DNA of 64,000 nt, taken from contig NRSV01000022.1 of the NCBI GenBank assembly GCA_002286855.1, positions 276,208 through 340,207 on the forward strand, in the 5' to 3' direction. The position numbers and the translations under genes were made by a program. This document shows positions 36,358 to 45,446 of this stretch, in pieces (the stretch's first letter is position 1; the number at the start of each line of letters is the position of its first letter). The notes below the pieces were generated by a model that was given only the letters and a program-made list of their open reading frames with translations, searched no databases and had not been told where the DNA came from. The DNA is from Bipolaris cookei (taxonomy: Eukaryota; Ascomycota; Dothideomycetes; Pleosporales; Pleosporaceae).

Positions 36358-37585
36358 TTATATCTTCGCTTTCACATCAGCGGGTAAGATGCGATCTTCG
36401 ACCATGCGCATGAGTTTGATAGTTTGTTCCGCCAGTGTGAGTGTGAGAATCTATTTTTTTTTTCGTCAAAAGTCAGCACAATTCCTCAATCTTAACCCAC
36501 AGAAAAAAAAGAGAGAGAGAGAGAAAGAGATGGAGGAAAAAAAACATACCGTATGCGGCAATATCCTTGCCAAATGTGCAAAATAGCCCTTATACAACGC
36601 CAGCACGCCCTCCGTCTTGACCGTCCTAGCCAGACAATCAAATGCACTCGTGTACAAATTCCCTGTCTGATTGTACATTCTCGACATGATAGTATCAGGG
36701 GGATGCATAACACAGCAGACAACAAAGCCACTCACGGTACTACTCGCCACATGCAGTGGCATCCCTTCCTGCATCCCCAAATGCTTGACGAGCCTCCTCT
36801 TCGCAAAAAAATACGTAGGCAGTTGCACTGAGCTCCCAAACCCCGTTCTCACCATCGCAGGCCCCACACCCCTGTATAGTCCCTTTACACCCTCACTACT
36901 GTAGATCTGACGCATGCCATCGAGCGCGTTGCGGTAATGATGTTGCGTGCCGACGGGGAGGAAGGGGGAGTAGGATTGCAGACGGGTTTTCACGAGGAAG
37001 AAGGGAGACCCGGCTGCGGCGCCGAGGATGCCGGAGGAGGCGCCCGAGAAGAGGTTTATGGAGAAGGATTGCACGGTGGGGTCGTGGTAGAGTGTGTTTG
37101 TGAGGGTTTTACGGATGGGCTCGTAGAAGCCGAGGCGGCAGCCGTTGAGGGTCATTTGGTAGATGTACTGAGTGTATATCATTAGTCTTTTATTTTCTTT
37201 CTCTTCTTCTTCTTCTTCTTTTTGGAAATACATTGGGATTTTTTTTCTTCAAGGGAATATGAGAGAGACATACTGCACATCCCAGCCCCCGCAATAGGCC
37301 TTGGGGCCCCTCATTCTTGAGAATGACGCTGACGCCATGGAAGACTCCCCGGTATAACCGCGGCGCATCGCTCTTTGCCTTTAGCTCGCCTTGTAGTTGT
37401 AGTCTGGGCGAAGCGGTCAACCAGCCTGTTCGCTTGCAGGTGTTTTTTCTCTAAAGGCTAAGCCATTGGGAAAAGAGTGATTATTTTGCGCACCGGATCT
37501 TGACTGTTTCGAAGCCGTGCGTTACTGTCACGGCTCCGCATGCTGCTATGCCGCCGGCTATGAAGGAGCTGAAGAGGGTAGGCAT
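36358..37585 (-). CDS. OAC1: Mitochondrial oxaloacetate carrier (Oac1-like, SLC25 family)
   Basis: Four coding exons on the minus strand: 37585-37494, 37403-37274, 37167-36550 and 36450-36358; introns of 90, 106 and 99 bp; 310 residues, the usual carrier length. It imports oxaloacetate, sulfate and related anions across the inner membrane. Three carrier repeats are visible: FIAGGIAACGAVTVTHGFETVKIRLQLQGEL, then SGILGAAAGSPFFLVKTRLQS, then VVCCVMHPPDTIMSRMYNQ. Helix-linked blocks such as GLLRGLGCAYIYQMTLNGCRLGFYEP match Oac1. The canonical P-x-[DE]-x-x-[KR] motif is intact only in repeat 3; repeat 1 has G-F-E-T-V-K and repeat 2 has P-F-F-L-V-K, as is usual in this subgroup as far as I recall. 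The start MPTLFSSF is preferred; an ATG at 37642 opens MSTTLG then stop and cannot be spliced in frame. Confidence 0.9.
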
Positions 37586-38096
37586 TAGTTCTGTGGTTTT
37601 TGCTGGTCAATAGAGAATAGCTTACCCAAGGGTTGTAGACATGCTGCGCCTTCTATGCGACTAAGCGCTCTGACTTGAGGTTCCGAACAGGTGTATCGCC
37701 GTTTGAGGTCCCACGACAAAGTCGCCGTTTACCGTTTCGTATGTGTCGCCGTTTACCGGATGTGCGTCAATTCTAAGGGGAAAAGGAGTATAGGGCTCGG
37801 GATCAAGACCGTGGGAAAGTAAAAGAATTGAAAGTGTTGTGTACAGAGGGTAATGCAGAGCGTAGTAATTGTGAATAATCTCTCGGGGGTCCGGTTTCGG
37901 CTCAAGGCTGGTTGACGTTGTGGCCCACTTTCTTCCTCACACCGCATCTCATGCGCGCATTTCGCCGGCTCTAGCTCAGTCCCACGGTCGCGTCGCGTCA
38001 ACCCTCACGCCTACGGAATTGCTACTCGACGCACATGGACATGTAAAGGAGATATCGAGCTGAGAATTTACGAGCTTTCCCCAACCAAGCACTGCA
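37586..38096. promoter_or_regulatory. Divergent promoter region OAC1 / SWD2
   Basis: Shared upstream region of OAC1 (-) and SWD2 (+). On the OAC1 strand a 6-codon upstream open frame (start 37642, MSTTLG then TAA) lies 57 bp before the chosen start. It also contains a consensus-like donor (GTAAGC) and an acceptor (ACAG) that may define a 5' UTR intron (about 37591-37625). Confidence 0.45.
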
Positions 38097-39274
38097 ATGG
38101 CTGGGCTAGCGACGCCCGGCGGAGGGCCTCCTCCACCGCCTGCAGGCCCGCCGACACAGAAAGTGAGCGACGTCATAACGAGCTTCCGGCCTCAAAGAGT
38201 AAGAAGTCCTTTTTGCACCAATGATACTTTGCATCCGTATATTCACAATGTCTACAGCGCTTCAAGTCCGGCGGCCACGGCACGTCCATTACCTCGCTCG
38301 ACTTTGACGACTCGGGCGAACTCGCCATTGTAGCCCGCGACGACGACACGCTGCAAATCTACAACTGCAAAGAAGGCAAGCATGCAAAAGAGCTCAAGAG
38401 CCAAAAGTATGGCGTCCACCTTGCGCGCTTCAGTCACCACGCCCAAAGCATCATCTACGCCAGCACAAAGGTCGACGATACGATCCGCTTCCTCTCCACC
38501 CACGACAACTCGTACATACGCTATTTCAAGGGCCATACCGACACCGTTACGTCAATTGCCCTGTGTCCATCCAAAGACGATTTTATTAGCTGCTCGCGGG
38601 ACAACACGGTGCGCCTGTGGAACCTACAGTCGCCAAACTACGTCGGCCTGCTCAATCTGCATGCGCCTTACCTCGCTGCCTACGACCCGTCGGCGACTGT
38701 CATTGCCATCGCTTCGCCACCAACGCAGTCTATCCTCCTCTACGACATGCGCAACTACGACAAGCCGCCGTTTGCAACGTTCGATCTGCTCGAATACGAG
38801 CAGCGCTTCATGGGGGGACAAAAGGTGGACTGGACAAAAATGGAGTTTAGCAACGACGGCAAAAGTCTAGTCGTAGCCACCAATGGCAGTGGCCACTTCG
38901 TCCTCGATGCCTTCTCCGGCGATATCTCGCACTTTTGTTATCGCAAGGCTGGATCGTCGGGGCGCTTACCGCCCGCATCGTCCGTCACTAATGTCAGTGG
39001 CGCTGCACGCAACGGGGACACGCCTGCAAACGGCCAAGGCGATGTGTGCCTCACTCCAGACGGCCAGTTCTTGATTGGAGGTAGTGGAGAAGACGGCCTG
39101 TTGGTATGGGATATTTCCAAGCCTCCTGCGCCTAATAACATCTTAGAGCCAATGGAGAAGCTTCCGGGTCAGGGCAAGGGTGCTGTTGTCGGGTACAACC
39201 CTAGGACGAATCTGCTCGCGAGTGCAGATAGAGATTTGTATCTCTGGCAACCGGATGCCGATTTGATGATTTGA
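38097..39274 (+). CDS. SWD2: Swd2 WD-repeat protein of COMPASS and cleavage/polyadenylation factor
   Basis: Two exons, 38097-38198 and 38258-39274, with a 59-bp intron; 372 residues. Swd2 (WDR82 in animals) is a beta-propeller shared by the Set1/COMPASS H3K4 methyltransferase and the 3' end processing machinery. After a Pro/Gly-rich start, the WD repeats follow: ITSLDFDDSGELAIVARDDD, VHLARFSHHAQSIIYAS, VTSIALCPSKDDFISCSRDNTVRLWNL, and later KMEFSNDGKSLVVAT and DVCLTPDGQFLIGGSGEDGLLVWDI. The segment NYVGLLNLHAPYLAAYDPSA is typical of Swd2/WDR82. A Gly/Ala/Asn-rich insertion (about residues 280-305) sits between late blades, as in other Dothideomycetes. Confidence 0.93.
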
Positions 39275-41405
39275 GGAGAGTTTTGAGAAGCCTAGGGTGC
39301 TACATGGGTGTTCATGGGAATAAGAGAAACAGTCTGGGCAAAAAAGGCCGGACCTGAGGGAGAAAAGGGATGCGCCAAACAAAGTGTCATGCGAACAATC
39401 TACCCCAAGGCCATCATTGTCTTGGGAAACAGGTAGATGAGCACGGTGGGAAGCTGCCCTCGGTCCGAATTGTGAAATGTCCACAGTGGATGGTGCTGCC
39501 GGATGAGTAGTAGGCGAAATGGGACTCTACGAAGAAGAAGAAGAAGAAGAAGAAGAAGAAGAAGGCCATGCTCAAAGAGCAAAGCAATACAACCAAACTT
39601 GCAAATTCATAGACACAAAGATAGCGGAGATATTTTCCAGATATTCGACCACGTGACTAATGCGAACCAGAGCGCCAAGAAGGGCACGGGCTGGCCATTC
39701 CTTTCAGGCGACATCTCGCTTGAGACTGTCTGCTGCCATTGATCGATCTGCAGATCTGACAGAGTGCCCAAGGCGAGCGAATGACCAACCCTGTCACGGA
39801 TATGAACTTTGCAGCAACCCCGAATCGAGCCGGATCAAAGTGAATCAGTCGATGAGGGGCGCCTTGTGCTCCACAAAATTGTTTTTCTGACGCTTACCCC
39901 GCACAAGGATGGATTGTGGCGCTGAGCCTCGCATACAGTCATTTGCGTTGAGTGAGCACAGATGGTGACGAGGTGCGGTGCTTGGGTTGCTTTGCATTTA
40001 GATTTAGGCCCAGCACAGTGGGCCATGTTGCAGACACGGCTGAGTGTTTGTCCTTTGCACCACGGCATGCTGAGATTGGACACATGAATGACAGCAGTGA
40101 GCATGGGGTTGGCTGACAAGACAGGGTGCAGACACAGCGCAGAGGTAAATACGACGGCTCACGGCGGATTGTGAAACCATTATATACAGGACCGACGCGT
40201 CGTCCATGCCGAGATCATGGAGCCATGGTCGAGGCTTCGGAGGGTTTGTGCTACGCATGTACGAGCGGCAGCTGAAGAGGCAGCCAGCAGGCAGCGCAAC
40301 CCAAGGATTGCTTAGGTCGCTGGCGCCCGCAGACCCCAGCCAAGGGCGAGGATCAAAACTGGACCAGTCGCCGTGCTTGGAGCCGTGAGTTTGCCGTCGA
40401 TGGACCCGCTGTCATCTGGCTCGCCCTGGCCAGGATAGCCCGGATGCGTGGTAAGAGACTGACGACATGTTTGCTGAGCTCGTGAGTGCGACGACGAAGA
40501 AACGAAGCAGTGGTTGATTGTTGGTGGAGAGCAAAAGCAGGTCGAGATGGGCTCTTGGGTGGCGAAGGACCACGTCCAAGGACCCCCTGGACCCTTAAGC
40601 TGAACCCCATGGCAGTGCTGGAGGCCTTCTCCGCCCATGATATTGTCGCAAACGCCTCTCCCCACAAGCACAGAAAGGGGATCCATGACGGCCCCCGTCT
40701 AGATGCAGCAGCCTCACCTTTCGGCCAGCAGAGTTTTCACGGCGCCCGTCGAGTAAAAGAAGCACCGTCCAGTCAGACGGGCGACATGTCGACGGCACTA
40801 CTGGCGCACACCTGCTGGGGATCTCCGCATCTTGCCCATAGCGCTGGGTCATTCGCGCCTTGCCTTGTCAACCAACTAGCCATATCATCACGCCCCTCTT
40901 CTTCTGCTACTACCCGACTCCTCCCCGACGGCTTACCCTGCCTCGACTTCTCGATTCTTCTACGCCTTAGACCCTTCCCGGTATCCCGAATTGAAACCTG
41001 CTCGCTGCTCAAAACCGTGTCATCTGCGTGGGCCATGTCCATCTCTCCACCCTGAACATGGTCTCGTGACATGCTTCCATCTCGACACTGGTGCGCGCGG
41101 TCCACGGACCCAAGCTTAACTTCGCCTATTCACTAGCACTGCATTGGTTTTACGTTTGCTCCTGTGGCCTCGTCCCGTGCCGGTCAACCAAACCACACTC
41201 TCATCATCAACACCCTCTCCATCCGAGAATGCCAATCTGTCTGCTCAGCTGCTCCTTACCCAAGACAGTGCATGAGTTTGGGTAGCGGAGGATGTTGCGA
41301 GCCGGTACCGAGAGCGCACCATCAATATCGAACCAGCACCCTGGAACTTTTTGGTCCACCAACAGTTCCGCCACGTTACCATTCGTCTTGCTTCCGCCGC
41401 CAGCC
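39275..41405. other. Long upstream region of an intronless unknown gene
   Basis: 2.1 kb without a supportable gene. It holds a (GAA)n microsatellite at 39531-39564. The rest has mixed composition with overlapping short frames on both strands and becomes C/T-rich towards the next start codon, as expected for a fungal 5' leader. Confidence 0.5.
39531..39564. repeat. (GAA)n microsatellite
   Basis: Eleven tandem GAA units, about 260 bp after the SWD2 stop codon. Confidence 0.95.
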
Positions 41406-42662
41406 ATGAAGCTCACATTTCTGCCTCGGCCGCCGATATCCGCTTCCAGGAAGCGTAGCCGAGCTGTGGCTGATATCGACGGAGAACATTCATGTGTGCA
41501 AAAAAAGAAACGCCGACTTCGACTGTTCCTCATTACATCACGACTATCTCCACAGTTTTCACATCCAGCATCCAACATTGTCGATCGAGGCAGTTCAAAG
41601 ATTGCAGTATGGGCCAAGCAAAAGGCCCTGGGACGGAACTTGCTTCCCAAAGCGGCCATCTTGAACGGCATACGAAGACGGAACATCCTCATGAGGGACT
41701 TGTCTGGACCCAGTGCCCGAGTGTCGATTGTTCAGGAAAAGGAAGAAGCTCAGCTTGAACTGGCTCGTTTAGAATTCACTCATGGAAGCGTCGACACATA
41801 TACTCATCCAGTCCTACTACATCATCCATCAGTCCCACGCAGCGCCGTCATACGGTCCGGCAATCGCTTTGTCATATCCGGGTCACCTACCAGTTCTCCA
41901 AGCTCGTCGAGAAGCCCTTCGCCCACGTCACACGATTCTCTGCCGTTAGGTCCTAATGAAACGGCATCGTTTCGCTCACCAAATGAAGCATGGGTCTTGA
42001 CTTCACCTCCAACCAAAGGACACTCGCTGCATAGAGACTACCATCCTCTACCACCATCTCCGCTAGGTGTATCAAACTACGACGCTTTCGACGCGGAAGA
42101 AGACGAAGTGGACCTCTATGCTCATCTAGATGATGAAGGACCCCTGCCAAGTCCATTTGATGAGGAAGATGACGATGAGGTTGTCCCGTTCTCTCCTTCT
42201 GCTGTCACCATCAATGTCTCTACGACAATACCAACTAGTACGGCGCATGCTACTAGCATGTACTCGGACTACAACATGCCAGACTATGACCATGTCGACA
42301 AAGACGCCAACTCATCATGGTTAAACACATATCCAACCTCTCATTCCGCATCAAAGCGGACAGACTCATTTGCAACATCGCCCAACTTCCGCCCTTGCAT
42401 CCCGAAAAAGTCGATATCGCCAGAGATGTGTGCAGTAACCCCGACGATGTCTGTTTCGCCAAACTTTTCGCCATCGACTCCAATATCAGCGAATATCACA
42501 CCCATAGCGACTTCGCCCAATTTCGTTTCTACAATGGCACCGCCGGTAATGTTTCCCGAGTTTCCGTCATTGGCCGATGGGAATTTTACTGCAAACTTTC
42601 CGCCATCATTGACGTCACCACATCCGTCGTGGGCGAAGAAGGTGAGCTCAACTGACGAATAA
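41406..42662 (+). CDS. Conserved basic/acidic nuclear-type protein, function unknown
   Basis: An intronless gene of 418 residues. The start MKLTFLPRPPISASRKRSRA (context CAGCCATG) is preferred over an in-frame ATG at 41292 because the conserved region begins here. The conserved N-terminal domain (about residues 35-100) is very basic: VQKKKRRLRLFLITSRLSPQ, then FSHPASNIVDRGSSKIAVWA and a KAAILNGIRRRN helix. The middle is Ser/Pro-rich, then strongly acidic (DAEEDEVDLYAHLDDEG..FDEEDDDEVV). The tail has three S-P-N-F motifs (ATSPNFRP, SVSPNFSP, ATSPNFVS), each followed by Pro/Ser/Ile-rich sequence. I recognise the basic domain as common in Pezizomycotina but know no function. Nuclear location is inference. 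Confidence 0.75.
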   Translation: MKLTFLPRPPISASRKRSRAVADIDGEHSCVQKKKRRLRLFLITSRLSPQFSHPASNIVDRGSSKIAVWAKQKALGRNLLPKAAILNGIRRRNILMRDLSGPSARVSIVQEKEEAQLELARLEFTHGSVDTYTHPVLLHHPSVPRSAVIRSGNRFVISGSPTSSPSSSRSPSPTSHDSLPLGPNETASFRSPNEAWVLTSPPTKGHSLHRDYHPLPPSPLGVSNYDAFDAEEDEVDLYAHLDDEGPLPSPFDEEDDDEVVPFSPSAVTINVSTTIPTSTAHATSMYSDYNMPDYDHVDKDANSSWLNTYPTSHSASKRTDSFATSPNFRPCIPKKSISPEMCAVTPTMSVSPNFSPSTPISANITPIATSPNFVSTMAPPVMFPEFPSLADGNFTANFPPSLTSPHPSWAKKVSSTDE

Positions 42663-43115
42663 ATACTTTGAAATTGGGTGGTTAATTTTGTCGTTGTTCC
42701 AAAAAAATAAAAAGGGGAAGCCCGCCAGGTAAGTTTTGCATACTGGTGGGTATGGGGGGACAGGACACACATGTAATTGTATCGTCTTGCACAGGAGCAT
42801 GGGAAAAAAACGGGTTGAAAATCAAGGGAATAACAAAAAGGGAATATGGAAAGGGGGCTTAACATGGGAAGAAAATGTATTTCTGGCGCAATAGGGAGGG
42901 TATTGGATTCTGTGGCCAACAGTATGCATGCATTTTCTGTATATGTAAGATATGTGTATGTGCAATTACTACAAGCAAGGCATATCCTGGCGTTTTTTTT
43001 GGGAAGTAATTTAAAGCCCAAAGTTCTTATCAAAATGAACATGGTTTTTTGATTCCACTGTTTTGGGAACTCGTTCTTCTCTATGACCGCATCACATCTA
43101 CAGCTACAGCTACAG
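42663..43115. other. Convergent intergenic region
   Basis: A/T-rich 3' regions of the unknown gene and of the OHCU decarboxylase gene. An antisense open frame of 304 codons (42341-43255) crosses both and has no family features. Confidence 0.5.
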
Positions 43116-43794
43116 CTACAGCTGCTGCAACTTGCCCGCCCGATCAAGCGCAATATCACACATGGCCTGTATGGCTTCGAGCCGCTCAGCTGCTCCATCC
43201 CCCCGCGCAATCCGCTCACGCATATTCTGCATGATTTCCGGGCGTGAACGCCCATTTACGAAAACCCTGTTTTGGTTTTGGTTAATTAACTTCCATTCCT
43301 CGTCTGCCGCGGAAAACGCACATCAAGTGAATACTACATAAAAGGAAGGAAGGAAGGAAGGAAGGAAGGAAAAAAAGAAAGAAAGAAAGAAAGAAAGAGA
43401 AAGGGGATATCACATACACATATCTCAAGCCCGGAAACACAGCCTCATACTCCTCATTCAACTTGCCCAATTCCTCACCTTCCCCCGCTAAATTCACCTG
43501 CTCAGCCTGACTCTGCTCGCTTTCTACTTTCTTCGCTCCTAGCCGCGGATGCGCGCATAATATCTCCTGCAGGCGTGCTGCGTCCTCTGTGGTGTCTGAA
43601 GCGGCCAGAGCGCATAGTTGCGTCCCTACTGCGGTGATGAGGATGGCGTAGGAAGGGAAGGGTGTACTGCGCAGGACGGGAAGGGTGAGGGTGTGCAGGG
43701 CGGGGCTGGGCTCGAAGAGTAGGTCGAGGGTGGAGGTTAGGGTGGAGTCGGGGGCGTGGGGGAGGGAGGAGATTGAGGGGAGGGAGGGGGGCAT
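43116..43794 (-). CDS. OHCU decarboxylase (uric acid degradation)
   Basis: Two exons, 43794-43418 and 43266-43116, with a 151-bp intron; 175 residues. The enzyme decarboxylates 2-oxo-4-hydroxy-4-carboxy-5-ureidoimidazoline to S-allantoin, the last step of uric acid breakdown. Family marks are the catalytic block CAHPRLGAKK, preceded by EDAARLQEIL, and the join LNEEYEAVFPGLRYVVFVNGRSRPEIMQNMRERI, which only splicing with donor GTATGTG restores. The start MPPSLPSISSL is chosen; the open frame continues upstream to 43995 but without conservation. The gene ends LQQL and shows no peroxisomal SKL-type signal. A CAGCTA tandem repeat (about 43096-43127) overlaps the last codons and 3' UTR. The intron is largely microsatellite. 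Confidence 0.9.
43340..43400. repeat. (GGAA)n/(GAAA)n microsatellite inside an intron
   Basis: About six GGAA units followed, after a short A-run, by about five GAAA units. It fills much of the single intron of the OHCU decarboxylase gene. On the coding strand it is a TTCC/TTTC polypyrimidine tract. Confidence 0.9.
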
Positions 43795-45446
43795 TGTTTG
43801 GTGGTTTGGATTGGCTGCCTTTTCTTCTTCTTTGGGTGGGAAGATGGGGTAAGTTGAGTTTGCTTTTTTGGTGGTTGGAGTGCGAGGCTGGATGGAGGAG
43901 TGGCACGTTGGGGGATAGTGGACCGGGGATTCGAAGGTATGACGTCTTGTGGGTTTGGGTTTCTGGTTGAAGTAGAGGTGTTGATGGGTAGTCAAGAGAA
44001 AGAAAAGATGTGGTCGTTTTCCTTTGTCGTTGGTTTTAAGGACTTTTTTTCTTTACTATCTCTTCGGCACGGCCGCTGCCGTCCGATCAGTGATGCGGTG
44101 ATGGATGCATGGTGGAGGATACTGCGGGTCGAAGCTGCATGCTGCAAGGGGAGCGAGATGGTCACTGGTCTTGAGGATGCAAATGGGTGGGTCGTCTTTG
44201 CGGGGCAGATGCGATAGTGGCACGACGCTTCTTTGGGTCTTGGGCAGACGGTGGCTGGCTAACTTTCTGCTGGCTTCGATGCTCTTTGGACACGCATCGT
44301 ATTTCGGGCAGCAGAGATCAAGGTGAGATATGCTGTGTATACTACTTGCGAAAATGTCGTCATGTAGCTGACAGATTTACGGCTGAGAGGGCCATGCATG
44401 GAAGAACAAAACAACTTTTCAAAGCCTAGAAATATCAGTTTTCAAGGGACTGCCATGATGAGGCAGCGATCTCCCGTCAGGACCAGGTGCAAGACATGTA
44501 AAACGGCGGGTTGCTTCTTTCCCGTCATCCCATGTGTGCCGTTGGCGAAAAGCAATTGCGCACTCCGGGGCAACAACGGCCATAAAATACCCCAACCGTG
44601 ACGTGACAAAAAACAATCATATCTCATGCAGTGCCTGGCTGTGACTCTGCGTGCCTCAGGAACACTGATGGTGCTGTGCCGCGTTCCTGCGTCGGGTGGA
44701 GAGAGAGAGGGGGGAATCTATCAATGCAGGCCCCATTGCCACATGGGCCACACGAGGTGGTAAGATGGTACCCTAAGCATAGTGCAGGCACGCAGGTACC
44801 ACAGCCCATGATCTAAGGCGTCAAAGGGTCTTTTTTGTGTACGTATACAAGCGCATTGTTTTGCTTTGTCGGTGAATAGTTCGGGTCGGCAGCAGTGGGG
44901 ACAGACAGAGAGAGCGAAAGGTGCGGGCTAGGGGCGTCTCCAGGGCTGCGCGCCGGTTTACCCCTGTGTGCTTGTGTGCCTGAAACGCGGTGTCTCCACG
45001 TTTGGCCGTCCATTTGGCCTTGACTGCGAACTCGCGTCCCCTTTGCAGCTGCCGGGTGCTCAGCGCATTAGCAGAGCTACGCACATGGTCGTTTGCACAT
45101 GTACATGCGCACATACTTGCATACATACGTACTTGAGTGCTGCTGAAGTCGTCGCCTTGTCTCAGTGACCACCACACTCTCTATCTCTCTCTCTCTCTCC
45201 ATGGCCCGTGCCGAGCGCCTCTGAGACCCTTTGCTCTCTCTCCTCTCGTGTCTCTCCAGTTGCGGACCCCCGGCTAGGCTGACCCCTGTCCAGCTTTGAC
45301 CTCCTGGATATCTTGATTGCCCGTCGTCGAACGACCAGCGGCGACGAAAAAAGAAAGCCGCCCTCTTTGGCTCTGAATACGCACGGCTTTGGAGAGAGCC
45401 TGTCCCCACACGCCCGGCCCTCTCTCTTTGCTCCACGGCTACCATC
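43795..45446. other. Divergent intergenic region
   Basis: Upstream of the OHCU decarboxylase (-) and the ADF-H/PH protein (+). It contains a CT-rich tract (about 45177-45200) typical of fungal promoters. No RNA gene or transposon is visible. Confidence 0.5.

Noticed and set aside
42341..43255. 304-codon minus-strand open frame
   Set aside because: It is antisense to the end of the gene at 41406 and crosses into the OHCU decarboxylase exon in a different frame.
7707..43794. A purine/urea nitrogen gene cluster (UreD and OHCU decarboxylase)
   Set aside because: The two genes are 35 kb apart with many unrelated housekeeping genes between them, so co-clustering is not supported.
43795..43995. 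67-residue N-terminal extension of OHCU decarboxylase
   Set aside because: The extra residues are low-complexity and unconserved; the compact enzyme family starts near MPPSLPSISSL.
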